A stretch of DNA of 64,000 nucleotides, from positions 22,289-86,288 of the forward strand of contig ARYC01001529.1 of NCBI GenBank assembly GCA_000711775.1. Reading direction: 5' to 3'. The position numbers and the translations under genes were made by a program. How positions within the stretch are numbered: the first letter of the stretch is position 1; every line of letters begins with the position of its first letter. Origin of the DNA: Oxytricha trifallax (taxonomy: Eukaryota; Ciliophora; Spirotrichea; Sporadotrichida; Oxytrichidae). Below, piece by piece: positions 33,232-48,200 of this stretch. The notes under the pieces are model-generated. The model saw only the letters and a list, made by a program, of their open reading frames with translations, was not told the origin of the DNA and made no database searches.

Positions 33232-36200
33232 TTTTTATGAAAAAAAACAATTCGTTAATTTTCTCAACTAAGATATTACCATCTATCCAATTTCTTTAGA
33301 TTTATTTGATTATTCTACTTATTAATTTCTTATAGCTTTAGCTTTACTAAGTATGTTTTTATCTCTCACATCCTACAGGTTCTGCTAATTCTTCACTGTC
33401 TACTGTGACTCCTCTGACTCGTAACTCTCATTAACCTTGTCCTCTTTTATTGACTTAAAATCTTTCACGTCTTTTTGCAACAAAAATATTTTCTTTTACG
33501 AAGAATAACACTTAAATTTTAAGAATAATATCATATTTTGTTGTGTTGTTTTTGCAAAAAATCATTGAGATTCATGTTACCCTTGATTAAAGCAAAGTCT
33601 AGCATTACTTATTTCTTAGGTTGAGAATTGCCATTTTCATCTCCATCTCCATCATAAATTAAAATAAAATTTCTATTGTTTAATCAGAAAAAAATAATTT
33701 ATATGTATAACTTACAATCATCAGGGTTCTTAAAGTATTTATCTTTTGCAGCTGAGTGCTCATCACTAAACTCTTCACTGAACTCTTCTGTATGGAAAGA
33801 ATCTTCATCATCGTAAAAATATAATCATAGTAATTCATGCGATTAATGTGAAATCATGCTAATAGTATAAGAAAAAATCGTTGGGATTGATATGATTTTC
33901 AAGTGGGGCTTAACTCACGAATTAATTGGGGTCTACTCCGAAACTACGCAAGTAATTTCTATCATCAATTATGTTTGGTGCCAGATGATTAACTCCTAGC
34001 AAATTATCATGATTAAAAACGTAATAGCATAATAAGTATATAACAATTATGATTAAATTACTCTAATTATCATTAGCAGATGCAAGTTAAAGAGCTAATT
34101 TATCACCTGCTGTGGTTTTCTATAGAATTAGTTTTCTCTCTGGACTATCATCACTAAATTATTGTAAATTGTTGCTCTGAGATGATAAACTTCCACTGCT
34201 CTGCTGTTCTTGCAATCCATTCCTTATAATAATAAATACACATAAAAAGTGTGATTTATAACTTCAATACACATTTTAAAAGAATTCAAACAAATTCTTC
34301 TTATTTATTTATTCCTCTAGTCTGGTGAAATTTACTGATTAGATTTAAAAATCTAGAGCCCAAGTGGCAAATTCGTTAAATTAGAAATGTATTCGTCTCT
34401 CTACTGCATTTTTTACTCTTCTTAGCCTAAGGTGCGCGTTTTCTTTAAATTATCGGAGTCTAGTTAGTTTTAGTTAATGTTTGTATTTGAAAGAGCGCTT
34501 TCGAAACCTGAAGATTGAAGTTTTAGTCTGAGGGAGTGAATCTAAATTAATGTAAGTTATGAGATTAAGGAATATAAATCACAAAAATAACATAAAATGA
34601 ACATTGTTATTGTTGTCATGCTAAAGTAAGATGGATTCGGAGTTGTCCGAGACTCGCATTTAATTGTCAGACAGAGATCCTTGCCTTAACACTCCGCTGT
34701 TCTCCTCTTGTAAATCATTTTCCTTTAAACTGCTATTTTATATTACCCAAAAAATGAAATTCAATTTCTCATATATAATTACTAAATCTAGTCTAATAAA
34801 GAATCGTTATTAATTAATTCTGCTATTTTTCAATTCGTTTTCAGCTTGCTCTTTCTGCTATTATGCTATAAGATCTTTCTTTTTTTGTCTTTAACCTTGA
34901 TAACGTTTCCAGTTTTTATATATCTACAAAGCGCACATATATTTACTCACCGTCATCTCTGTCCTGTAATATTTATTTCCGCACAAACTATCGGGAGTTC
35001 AAAAAGATTAAATAAATTTCACATTTTTATAGTGATTTATAGTATTTTTGTATGAGTTAAATTCTAATTATAACTTATAATAAATATGAGTTACATGTTT
35101 TCCCAAACCCTTATATTTTCTCTTGAGCTCCTTCATAATATTTACTACTTATTCGCAGTTGTGTACCTGCTCATCGTTATTTCCAATGATTGAGTGAAAT
35201 ATTGCCCACATCACTTCTGGCAATAATTATTAATGTTTTATAGATACTACTACTACAATGAGAATTAATAAAATAATATAATATCTGGGAAGTAGACTTT
35301 TCCTTCGCCATCCCTAAGATGACTTTTAATGTTTAGACAGAAGATGATTTTATTTAATTTGGCTTGTTCTATTTTTTAACCTTCATATCCAAGAGGGGGA
35401 GGAAGCTATTTCAAAAAGTTTGAAAACTCAGTAGTTTTTAGGTAATGCTCGCCATTTGGACAAAATAATGCCCAAGTCTTAATAAATGCTTTAATATCTT
35501 TTCTCTTAAGTGATAGCACTTAAATAAGTATGAATGTAAATAAAAAAAAAACATTTTTAGTTAGGGAAAACTTTCATATATAAATACGAATTTAAATCAT
35601 AATTAATTTTCCGAAATTTAGATTTACTTTTTGAGAATCACTTCATTTTCATCTTCAGATGCTTTAACGTCATTGAAATTTTCATAAATAACAGCAATAA
35701 ACACATTCAGGAATATATAATGCGTTACTAGTTAGAAAGCAATCTAAAAGTATTAAATTGTAATTATATTGATAATTTAATAGGTCAAATTTAATAATAA
35801 ATTTCTTTTAATGAATAAATCTTGATACCTATATTTAAAAGTAAAGAATTTATTAATTTTCATTTGATTATGATAAAATTTATATGATATAAAAATGGAA
35901 ACTGTGACTCAAAAAATCTATTCTGTCAATAAATCTCATTTAAATGTATCAATAAAATTTTTGTGGAGTTTTTAAATCCAGTATATAATAGCCAATAAGC
36001 CTTCCTAGTCAAAGCAATCATGCATAATTCCATTCCAATTCTCTCCTGTAGAAGCTCGAAATAGCAAAATGATTGTGATGTAAAAAGATTGAAAGTTTGC
36101 ATTTTTCGTTATGTATTCCGATTATGAAAGATTTCCGAATAGATCCATTCCTGCAACTGTGAATGTGAAAAATATCAAGAATAACAGCATTCCAACATTT

Positions 36201-39200
36201 GCTATAAAATTTGGTACTTTAAAACTATTAAATAGATGATTTTGTATATAGAAATTGTTAATTTGAAGCTATATTCAAAACCCCAAAACCCCTTAGTGAG
36301 GTTTATAAGTGCTTTGATTTGTAGGGTATAGTTGGGGTCTTATTGGGGTTAGTAGACAAAATGCAGGTTTTATATGAATTTAATGAATATTTAATGATTA
36401 TTATTGTGCTTAACTCAAACAAATTTTATCTGCTTGTCTTTGTGATACCTCTTGAATCCCGCTGTCTTTAGTTGTTCTAGAATGTCATCTAATGATTATC
36501 TTGGATACGCTGGAGCTTTAACTATGACCATCTCAACTATCTTCTTAATTTTATCGCAGATTTCTTCTTATTTTATATGTTTAGCTGCTAAACTTATTGA
36601 TTATTTCTCGTGCTTTGTTCCAAAGTATGACATATTTTCCATATTGCTCTCTAATATGATAGCAGCAACTGCCCATACATCCCACTGAACTAAGCCATTA
36701 GTCCATTTCTCTCTAATTGGGAAGTATCCAGGAGTACCAAGAACTTTAGCCAAAGTCACTATCTCTTATCTTAAGGCTCTATTGAAATCGATAACTACGA
36801 TTTCTAAAGGGCAGAGGTTAAGCATAATATTTTCAGGCTTCAAATCTCTATGAACATATCCAAGTTCATGCAACTCCTTGACACCCTTAATCATATCTGT
36901 AAGAATATCATTTAAGCCATCAGGATATCTATTATGATATAGATAGTCTCTTAAAGTCATTTCAAATTTCTTGAGCCTTAGTGCGATGAAACCATAGCTT
37001 AATATAACACCATTTAACTTAAGCAAGTTCTTGCAATCTCTTCTTTAAGCCTCTCTAAGAATCATATATTCGTTAGCAAACTCATTTTAATACTGCTCAT
37101 TTTTTATGAGATAGCTGAAAGGGTATACCTTGTATGCATACTCATCAACTACTATAAACTTTGCCTTGTTAGGCACACTTATGTGCAAGTAATTTTAAAT
37201 GCAGCTACTAAGTTCAATTGCATTTAATGCAGGAATACTCATTGCTTTCGCTTGGAAGCATGCTAAAACAGTACGATCTGCAGGCTAGTTCATTGATTCA
37301 AAGCGACACTGTCTCTTGAGCTTCTCCTTAGGTCTCTTTAAGACTCAAGAAATTTTGATTTTCTTTTAGCAGGTACAAGTTATTAAGTCTCCTAATCTTA
37401 AATCAAGAATTCGCTAAGATGATGTTTTTGCATATGCTTCTTAACCTTTGCTGAGTGAGTGTAAGACTTCATGCATGTTGTGCATTGGTACTTCCATCCA
37501 CTTTTTCATGTTTAAAATAGATCTTGGCCTTGCCAGAGTGTACCTCTTTAATGTGCCTCTTCAAGCTAGACTCAGTTGAGAAGAAGTTTTAGCAGTCTTC
37601 ACATTAAAATGTTTTAATTTTTTCTATTGGTTGCTGATCCTTATCTTCTTCAACCAATTCAACTTATGTTTAAACACCCATCTCAGCACTCTACTTCTTG
37701 TTTTAAACTTAAATTTTAAATACCTCAGTTTCAAACTCTAGAGCTCTTAGCTCTAACTCCTTTTCAATATAAATTACTTCTGGTTTCTTGGAGGAGCCAA
37801 AGTTGAGCATTGATTGACCTGATCCTAAAAGTGCCGCTCTACGATTTAAGTTGACCGCCATGTTTAAATTCAAATTTAAATTTCTATTATAAAGCTCTTA
37901 AAACCTCTATAGCTGTATCTGGACTATATAGGAGTTGCAACAGCATTAATGATGATTTGATTTAAGCTCTAAGAGTTCATATTTATACTTAGTTTATAAC
38001 TATAAATTTTCTAATTTTATGCTCAATATTTTTAATTTTGGTACCTACTGAGAATAAATTCAGGTTGGTACTGGTACCAATTAGGTTTTGAATCATTTTG
38101 GAACTTTTCCATTAAAACCTCATTAGTTTAAAACTAGGTACTAATTAAGTTTTGGTACTATTAAATTGGTACCAATTAAAAATTAAACGAATTTAGTACC
38201 AGTACTAATTAAATTTAAACAATTTAGTACTAATTTAATGGAACAAAATTGATAAAAATGGAGCTCCATCCCTGAAGTTTGTTATAGCTTCTGCGAACTT
38301 TCTCTACGTATCTTTACATTGTTGACCTCCTATAAGATGCCCATATTTAATAGTAAGTTTTTAAACAATAGAATCCAGAAGTCTATAATTTATAATTTGA
38401 AATTCATTAATAGGAAGAGGAACAAAGATGGAATCACTCAATGATCAAATAAAAAAATCCAAATGAAAAGAGTCGAGGCTCAAGAAATGATATCAAGATT
38501 CAGAAGTAAGGAAGATCTCTATCTATACCTAACTTTAAATGGTAAGATAACTTGATGAATATTAACAAATTGTACAGTTGGTTTATTCTTTCCAACGATG
38601 GAAGGTACCAAAATTTCATTCTTGAAAGCAATACTTTGTGAGGAGAAGAAAGCTTTTAGAAATAAAGACCTTAAACTAATCGAAATTCCCAACTACCCTG
38701 AGATTTCAGTCACTAATCTTTATGAGGATGCCATGTTAGATGAGGAAGTGGTAGTTTACCTTCCAACCAAGAAGCAACTCTCTAATAAACTAACAGAGAG
38801 GATCTTTTTCTTTGGTGTTCTTGGTACAATAAAAGAGGATTATCTCAGAGAAATAATTGAAGAAGCACATAAGAAACGATATTCTATCTCTCTATGAAGA
38901 CTAGAAAAAATAAGGCATTCTAATAAGCTCAGCTTGGCTAGAGGAACTTAAGAAGCATCCTTATCTTTCAAGTAAGCTTTGACATATAACTTTGTAGGAA
39001 AATCTGGCACTGGCATATATCTTCTGAAAGAGCATGCAAGGTTCACAGAGAAAGAAAATCGCAGACAATTTATGAGGTGAGCAAGAGGCTTTATAAAGAT
39101 GTCTATAAACCAGATGAAATGAACATAGATGCAGAAGCTGGCACTAAGAGAAGAAATATGGGTAAAAGCAAGCCATAAGAAGAGGAGAAGAAAGAGAAGC

Positions 39201-42200
39201 CAAACCCCTTTATGGGTTAGTTTAATATGTGAACTTATTCATTCATTTAAATCTAAAACTTATTTATAAACATTCATTCGTCCCTCTCTCGCACAGACTG
39301 TTGTCTTATCTACGCTCACTCTCTTACAGCTGCTTTGAATTAAGTCTACTGTATCGATGGGCAAGTCATGCGTAAGATGATACAGCAGCAGCATCTTGTA
39401 GTGAGTCTTGATTTAACTCCAGTAGAATTCAATTCCATTTAATTAAGGGCTGTAAGGAACGTTGTATACAGGAGTTATGTTTAGCTCTTCATAAGCTTTC
39501 TTAGACTCCTTAGTCTTATGAATTGAGAGGTTATCAACAACAGGATGATCTCTTGGTTACTATACTTCTCTCTGAGCTTATGTAGGAACTCTATATACTA
39601 CTCTCGCTTAATAGAGCGAGGGTGAATAACATAACCCTCTAGGCCTGAATCTTCACTTATACCAGCTAAAATTGCATGGGTGACTACCTTCACTTTTTAA
39701 TCATAGACTTCTATATTATCATACTTCTTATACCAAGACTTATTAATAAAGGTGTTGAAGGTAAACACAGCTTCATCAGAGTATACGAACTTGATGTTAT
39801 TACCAATAGCCCTCTGCATTTAATCATATATATAGTTTAAATTATTACTATAAAATGGCACTGTAAAATCAATCACTCTCTTCAAACTGTTGACAGTCTT
39901 GAAAGTAATACCATTTCTTCTATAAATATTGGCTATAGTATAAGGAGAGATACGCATGCCAGGAAACCTGCGATGAAACATCACAGCTCGCTAGTCTAAT
40001 GGAAAGTGTGCCCAATACTTCAAAGTCTTAGAGTCGCAGAGGAAGTCAATATGAGCCTGAGAGAACTTTTATTTTCTGCAGGATGCGTTCAACAACCAAG
40101 CAGTGATACCTAACAGTTGAGGCACTCTTGCGTAATAACTTTGCTATAGCTGCATAATTTAGTACAGGTTTGGATAGTCTATATTAATACTTGTACCATA
40201 CCTAAGCTTAACAAGTAAATCTAAATATTACTCATCATAAATAGACCCTAAATTTCGCTAATTTCTATTTCTCATTTTGCAAATTGGCCTAATTTCTCTA
40301 CTAACCCCAATAAGACCCCAACTATACCCTACAAATCAAAGCACTTATAAACTTTACTAAGTGTTTTGGGGTTTTGATTGCCCATTGAAAGCCAAAGTGT
40401 CTTTAGCAAATGCCTGAGACCTTTACTTGCCTTAATCATTCAAAACCCCAAAACCCCTTAATGAGTTTTATATGTGTTTTGATTGATGAGGGTAATGTTG
40501 GGGCTAAGGGTTTCTTTTTGATTTGTTTCATTTTTGTTTTTAGATTCAATGTTATTTATAATTTTCATGGTTGAGATATTTAATATTTTATTTTTTACCA
40601 TCACTACATCTACATAAGTGCTATGAAGAAATTATTTGATTACAAAAAATTTAATGATAGTACATTAATTGTTTGCTTTGCTAATTTAATTAGAATTGCT
40701 AATTTTATAAAAGCATCTTCTTTTATTTCTTAGGAACTCCATTTTATTAAATGTTTTGGTACCAACTTAGAAAAAAATTCAAATTGGTACTGGTACCAAT
40801 TAGGTTTTGAACCATTTTGGAACTTTTCCATTAAAACCTTATTAGTTTAAAACTAGGTACTTAATTAAGTTTTGGTACTATTAAATTGGCACCAATTAAA
40901 ATTTAACAAATTTAGTACCGGTACTAGTTAAATTAAAACAAATTTAGTACTAATTTAACGGAATTTAATTGGTTAAAATGGAAATCTATCTCTGAAATTT
41001 GATACAGTTTTTGCAAATTTTCTCCATTTCTCTTTACATGGTTGACCTCCTATAAGATACCCATATTTAATAGGTGTCCTAAAATTAATAAAAATTAGAA
41101 ATACAAAATTTTAAGATTGATATCCATTTATAAACTTCTGGAACTAAATCATTACATAATTGTTGGTATCAATCACCTTAAAATCACTCATTTTATAGAT
41201 ATTTTCTATTTAAATTTTACTTATGTTACCAAACTTTTTTTTATTGGAAGAAAAAATGATAATAAAGAACGCAAGCTAAAAGGAATGAAAGTGTTGAATT
41301 TATTTTGAAAATAACTTTTGTGAAAACTTCAAAAATATTTGTGCATAAATGCCAATTTTTAAAAAAGATGCAATCATCTAAATTGATAAAAACGATCAGG
41401 AAAAGTTATAACTTATGAAAAAAATGTAAAACAGATAAAAATGTCTCTCAAACTTATCTTTTTTTAATAAAAATGCTATAACATGTATATAAATATGAAA
41501 ACATATAAGTTGAGTATTAAAATGATGATCATATTAAATTTTCAAAATTTCATAACTAGAGTAAAAATGATACTTCTTTGCTCAAATAAACCCTAATCCC
41601 CAACATTACCCTCATCAATCAAAACACATATAAAACTCATTAAGGGGTTTTGAGGTTTTTATTCTAAGTAGTCTGGCCACTCTAATAATTCTAAGAGCAT
41701 TAACTTTAAAGGAAAATATTGATTCATCAAGTGCTACTAAGGACAGAATCACAATTACAAAATCGAATTTATTCTTGTAATAATTTATTAAAGTCATAAA
41801 TACCTTCATAAAATATTTGTTTGTTAATAAATAACACAACATATTATATAATTTATTCCAAGTTTCTAGAAAATAGAATCTTACTCCATGAGCTATCATT
41901 TTCATGGAAGCCTCAACTGCAAAGATTGAAACAAAAATGAAAAATAAACACATTTTTATAGAGTATTAACCCACTCTTTATCAACTTCTTTAATATAGTT
42001 CAATATTTATTATATAAATTTAAAATGATATTTCCAGTTTGAAGAGCATTAGAGTAACTTTTATCAGCTCCGTAATAGTCCATGCATAGAAAAAGTGTAT
42101 TGATTGTAATAACGAAACTTATAAACAACTCAAAATGCTTGCTCATCACTATGATTTTAATTGATTTACACCTTATGCTTCAAATTGCATTCGTAATATA

Positions 42201-45200
42201 AAGAATACCTTTAATACATATTACTGTGATGAAGAAAACCTTCCTCAATTTGTTTTGTTCAGGACAAACAGGTTTTATCTTTAAATTGACATGAACCATG
42301 ATTCTTTGCATCTTGACCCATTCTTTCTGCTCCTCTGAGAACTTATGCGAACCCTCCTTCTTCTTAATCTCCTCATTGAACTTATCAACGATAACTGAGA
42401 TGAAGAGATTCATTACAAAGAAAGTAGTTATGAATATGAACACAATGAAAAGCAGTGCAACGTTAATTATAAAATTGGGCTTATTTACTCTTTAATTTAA
42501 TAGTCATATGCTTTATATTTACAGATAATCATGAAAATACTTTAAAAAAACATAAGGTCTGTTATCTAGCTTAGGACCAAAATCAATGTCCTGGCTGTCT
42601 ATAGCAGCAAAAAGTGTTGCTGGCCAATTTTCCAAAGTAGCTATCTCAAAGAATATACAAGATTAATATTATCAAAAACACTAAAATACTCTAAATATAA
42701 AAAAAATCTTAATCAAATAATAAGTTAGATTGCATATTTATAATGTCAGTTTTATGATTATTTTAATAATTATGAGCATTAAAATCATTAAAAACAATAT
42801 ATTAACATTTGATATATGAAATCTTAATGAATTGTGAATGTGCACATAGAATAGAATATATTATCGAAGTTATTGAATGGGACATTCCATTATCTGCCAA
42901 CCCAATGCCCATCATCATTTTAATAGATCCCCACACAATTTCAAATTATTATTTTAAAATACGTCATAAGTTGACTCAATATGAAATTTACCATATTATT
43001 TTTTCTATTTATTTATTTTGTACTAATTGTATTTATAGTCGATAGTTTAATCATTACAAGCTCCTAGCGAACCCTTGAAAAGTTATACGCCCAATATGCC
43101 AAAGACCAAGTAAAACAAGAGTGATATTAGCATCACATTGAACAGATTGGGAATTGATTTTATCATGCATATAAATAAATCAACAATTACATAGTTTTAA
43201 ATTGAAGTTAATAGAGAGTTAACCACGATTTTCATGCCTTCATTTTTGGAGACCATTCTGAGAGGCCTCAAAGCTCTTAGTGCTCTGAAACCACGTAGAA
43301 AACTAACACTCACATTACTGAATGAATCTATGACCCAATTGAAGATTGAGAAAGATACTATCACGAAATCTAATATGTTCCAGGGATCTTTCAAGTAAGC
43401 ATAATTATAAAGAATTCTTAAGTAAAAATTATAAATATTTTGAAGCATCTTTGCCCATTGCAAAACCCAGAACTATAATTTTAGCTACAGCTTCTACAAT
43501 GAAAATTGCTGAGATTATTGTTACTAATAGAGAAAGTGTATTTAGTTAATAGTCATCTGAAAGCTGTGGTTCGTCCATTGCCAAAATTAGTGAGTTTAGA
43601 CTTCTTATAAGAGTAATATAAATAATATTTTTGGAAATATAGACCAATGAGGTGGTAGATGAAATTCTCAAAATAAGGGTGACTTAAAGTGGCTTTCAGG
43701 AATCTTCTAACCTTAGAATCCTAACTAAATATAAACAAACTCCTGCCTCGAATATTCATGATTACGTTATTCCCCTTAGTTTTAAATTACTTTTTAATTG
43801 AATTTTTCATTGCTGAAATTACAGAACCTCTAGAAGTTACTAATCGCTTTATTTACATGTCTGATCCTTTCATAATTTATTAATGCCTCAACCTAATATT
43901 AATTGTAATAGCTAAATTTAACTAAATAGGAGAACAAAAATTAATAATAATCAAATCCGTCTTCAATCTTTTAGCTTTTTTAAAATTCACTTATTGTCAT
44001 GTCTTCTTGTCTCTGCTAAGCTGACTTCCCAGTGGCGTCCCCGTTCTAATTTTCCTCAGCTAATTATTAACTTCACATAAATTTTAATACAAATTTATTG
44101 ATTGGCATCAATTTCAATGAAGCAATTAATTCGAAGTTTGAGCTCCTCTAGTTATTTGCCAAAGTCCTTGATCTATTTCTATTCACTACAGATCTACGAT
44201 TATTTTTAGATTCTTCATTCGATCTCTCGGTGACTCCATGCAATTCTCCTTCCAATCTCCCATTGCTATTCTCTATGTTGTTAAAATTCACGCTTACATC
44301 CTCAACCCTGATAGTTCCCACATCTTATTATTGAATAAATACAAAATATTAGGAAATTTTAAAGATTAAATAAATATAAAATAAAATTAAATAATGATAT
44401 TTGTAAATATATTAGTAAATAAGATTAAACCATATATCATTAATGAATAGAGAGGGAAAATTGCTTATTTATGTCAGAATATCTGAACTGTAATAATTTA
44501 TTGTGTGAATAATATATTTTATTTTTGAATTTTGTGGAATAAGAATAGTCTAGCGAACAACTTAAAGTAAAAAATTTATCAGTCAATAAGCTGTATGATA
44601 TATTTTAGAGTAATTTTATGTAATTTCGATTTGTCTCTTATAAGGAGAAGAAAATGCTAGATATAGTTTGATACATGTTTTGTTAAATTTATCTTAATGA
44701 TGAAAGTTTATGTTAAAATTTTATCTGTATTGTTATTGTAAGTACCAATAATTTTCTTATTTTAAGTAATTTATATAAAATAGGAAGATTTTAAGAGAAG
44801 CATTTATCAAACTGTTATGATTATTGATTGATCAATCTATCCTTTTTTAATATATAATTTAGTAATTAATTTATGTTTATATTTAACTTTCTTTTAATTT
44901 TAATTCAAATAATTCACGATCGATACTACTAGTTCACACTATTTTTGCTGCTGTTTTTATCTGCTTATTGATTTGTGTTGTTGAGCCCTAGCGTGTTATT
45001 TAAACCGTTTTTTATTGATAAAGAATTAGAATTAGGGTTGCTGCTATAAGCTTCCCCATTATTTTTACTAGCTTCACTAACCCCAACTTTTATGCCTGCT
45101 TTGATTCTTAGTCTCTCTTAAATCAAAACCCCAAAACCCTTTCAGTAGTTTGATTGAGTTTTTGATTGATAAAAGTAGACTATTAGTGCATATAATTTTT

Positions 45201-48200
45201 TAGGGTTTTAATAGATTTTATGTAGGGGTTTAATGTTTAAATATTAGTAATTTAAATAAGTATAACAAGCGAGTTTTTTATATATTTCAAACAAAATAAG
45301 CTTAGAGTCATTTGGCCGTTCTCTGAATTTATCTTTCAAAGCAGCTGTTTGATTGTATCTATAGTAACTTAATTATCTTAGCTTGGTTTAATTATGGCTT
45401 AGTATGCAAGTTCTCTTAGACCTCCAGAAACCTTACTTATCTAACTGTTGCTTGATTCTTTGCTTTGAATCTTTATCACCCTTGCAGCTAAAGTAATTGT
45501 TTCTTGGCATGTCACTCTATATAATTATTGCTGCTAGTGCCAGATATCCCATGCAGCGTCTCCGTCTCTCCAATCTTCTCTTTATGGGAAATAACCTGGA
45601 GTACCTAATACACTTCCTAATGCAGAGGCCTAAATTCTTTATTCCTTATTGAAATCAATAAAGAATACTCTTAGTGGTTGATAATCAATCATGATATTTT
45701 CTGGCTTTAAGTCTCTATGAACATAACCTAGCTTGTTAAGCTCTTCAATATCTTCAACTATTTGATATACTATCTAGCTAATTTATCTCTGACATCTATT
45801 GTGGTATAAGAATTCTCTGTAAGTCATTTCAAGTAATGGAAGCCTGAAGGCTACATGATCTTTGCCAAGTAAAATAGCATCAAGCTAGATGATATGCCTG
45901 CACTCATTTAACTTTGCCTTTTAAAGAGCATAATACTCATTAGCAAATTCCATTTGGAACTTGTCATCAGCAAGGAAGTAATTTAAAGGATTTATCTTGT
46001 AAGCATATTAGTCATCAGTAATGACTCTCTTCTCTATTTTATCTTCAAGAGTGAGATACTTTTCTAGACAAGAATCTAAGTCATTGATTTTTAATATAGG
46101 AATCTTTATAGCCTCTATTTTTACCATGATTTTAATGATTCCCAATACTGGAAAGTTCTTGACTGCTTTCTTCATTTTAACTTACTTCTAGACTTCAACT
46201 CTAAGAGACTCCACTGGATTTCTTGATCTTCATTTTTAGAGGAATCTATTTTCTTTAGATTCATGAATAAAGACAAAACTTTAATTGTGCTTTTTCTTCA
46301 AGTGAACTTTGAGGTTTCTTGTAATCTCACAGACATAATTTTCCCTTCTTTCTTTTAATGCTTGAGATATAACCTTTGAATATCGTTGTGTATATCTCTC
46401 AAGCGTCTCTTATAAGTTGACTTGTAAGGGAAAACTTTATTACATTCTTTGCATTTATAGTCAACTTTGATTGGTAAAGTTATTAATGCTCATATGGCAG
46501 CTTGTTTAACCTCCTACTTAACTTATATTTAAATCTCAAAGCTAGACTGGTCAAAGTTTTCATAAGTAGGCTCCCACTGAGTACAAGCGTCTCTGGTCTT
46601 TACTTTTCTTGGTTGCTGGAATGATAGCTTTTATTGACTTGATCTAAGTAATGCCGCTCTTCTCAAAAGGTTAGCGCTCATTTTAGTTTTCTGCAATATT
46701 TTATTAAAATAATGATAAAATCTACCGAGATAAACTATTATAGTAGAGTATAAGATACTCTGGTAGTTTCTTTGCTGAGAGATAAGAAAATGAACTAACT
46801 ATAAAAGACTGTAAGTTGAAATATTTTATGAGAATTTTATACATTTTAGTAAATTAAAATACTCCTAATGAAGTTTTTTTCTCTAGGAGGTCCTCCAAAT
46901 CAAGTTTGAACTTAATTTGGAGGACCTCCTAAAATAATTAAACATTATTAGGAGCAATTTAATGGAGATAGATTGATAAAAATGGAAATCAATCTGTGAA
47001 ACTTGGAGCAAGTTTTTCAATGCTTCTCCGCATATCTTTTCAAGGTTGACCTCCAGTAGGTCCTCCCTATTTAGTAGTAAGATTTTAATAAACTTAGAAT
47101 GGATATCCATAATTTTAAATTTCATTAACATTTCTAGAAAGAGGAAGCAAGATGGAGTCTATGAATGATGCAATGAAGAGAATTTAATCTCAAGATTTAA
47201 TAGGAAAATTTCGAAGTAAAGAGGACCTTTATTGATATTTGGTATAAGAAGGTAAGTTCTTAAGTAAGATTAATAAATCCACTATAGTTGGATTGTTCTT
47301 GCCGACTTAGGAGGGAACTAAAATCTCATTTTGAAAAAGCCTTATTGAGTGAAGAGAAAAAAGCTTTTAAGTCTAATGAAATTAGGATGATAGAGATACC
47401 TAACTCCCCTGAAATATCAGTGATAAACCTATATGACGATGCTATGAGTTATCCGGACGTAGCTCTCTACCTTCCATCAAAGCTACAGCTCTCAAATAAG
47501 TTGCCAGAGAAAATCTTCTTCTTTTGTGTTCTTGCAACTCTGAAACCTGAGTACTTAAATGAAGTTATTTAAGAAGCTCATAAGAAACTACAGCCTCTCT
47601 CCTGAAGAAAAAGAGAAGCAAGGTATTAAAATAAGTGACACCTGGCTATAGGAACTTCAAAAGCATCCATTCATCCCAAGTAAGCTTAGTCTTCTAACTA
47701 TATAGAAAAACCTGGTACTGCTATATACTTTATGAAAGAGCGCAGCAAATTAAACAGAGAGAGAAAGTCTCAAGTAAAGCATGAATTGAGTAAACGAGAC
47801 TCTTCAAAGATTTCTAAAAGCCAAACGAGATGAACATAGATGCAGGGGCTAGCACTAAGAGAAGAAACATGGGTCCAAGCAAGCCTTAAGAAGAAGAAAA
47901 GAAAGAGAAGCAAAATCTCTTTACGGGCAAATATAATGTGTGAACTTATTCATTCGTTTAAATCTAATGCTTATTTATAATAACAAAACCTCCCTTCTCT
48001 TGCGCACACTTTAGCTTTCTCATGACTGACTCTTTTAGCAGCACTCTTAATAAAATCTACTGTATCTATCTTCAGATCGTGTATCAAATGATAGATCAGA
48101 CGTTTCTTATAATGACCTTTCAATAACCCCCCCCCAATTTAGCTCAATTCCATTGAACTGAAAACTGTAGGGAACATTAAATACAGGTGTTATATTTAGC

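Larger units (their letters stand above)
36276..40376 (-). mobile_element. TBE copy 1, 4.1 kb, inserted in channel domain IV
   Basis: The left end is CAAAACCCCAAAACCCC (36276-36292); the right end is GTGTTTTGGGGTTTTG. The target duplication ATT is at 36273-36275 and 40377-40379. The subterminal inverted repeat reads AGGTTTATAAGTGCTTTGAT. Length, telomeric ends and the three genes match the TBE family of Oxytricha. Copy 5 at 62958 is the same subfamily. The insertion lies in coding sequence; one ATT left behind restores the channel frame. Confidence 0.95.

Noticed and set aside
36276-41660. Interpretation of the C4A4 tracts as internal chromosome ends
   Set aside because: Paired inverted ends, 3-bp duplications, TBE genes and restored channel frame show they are transposon termini.
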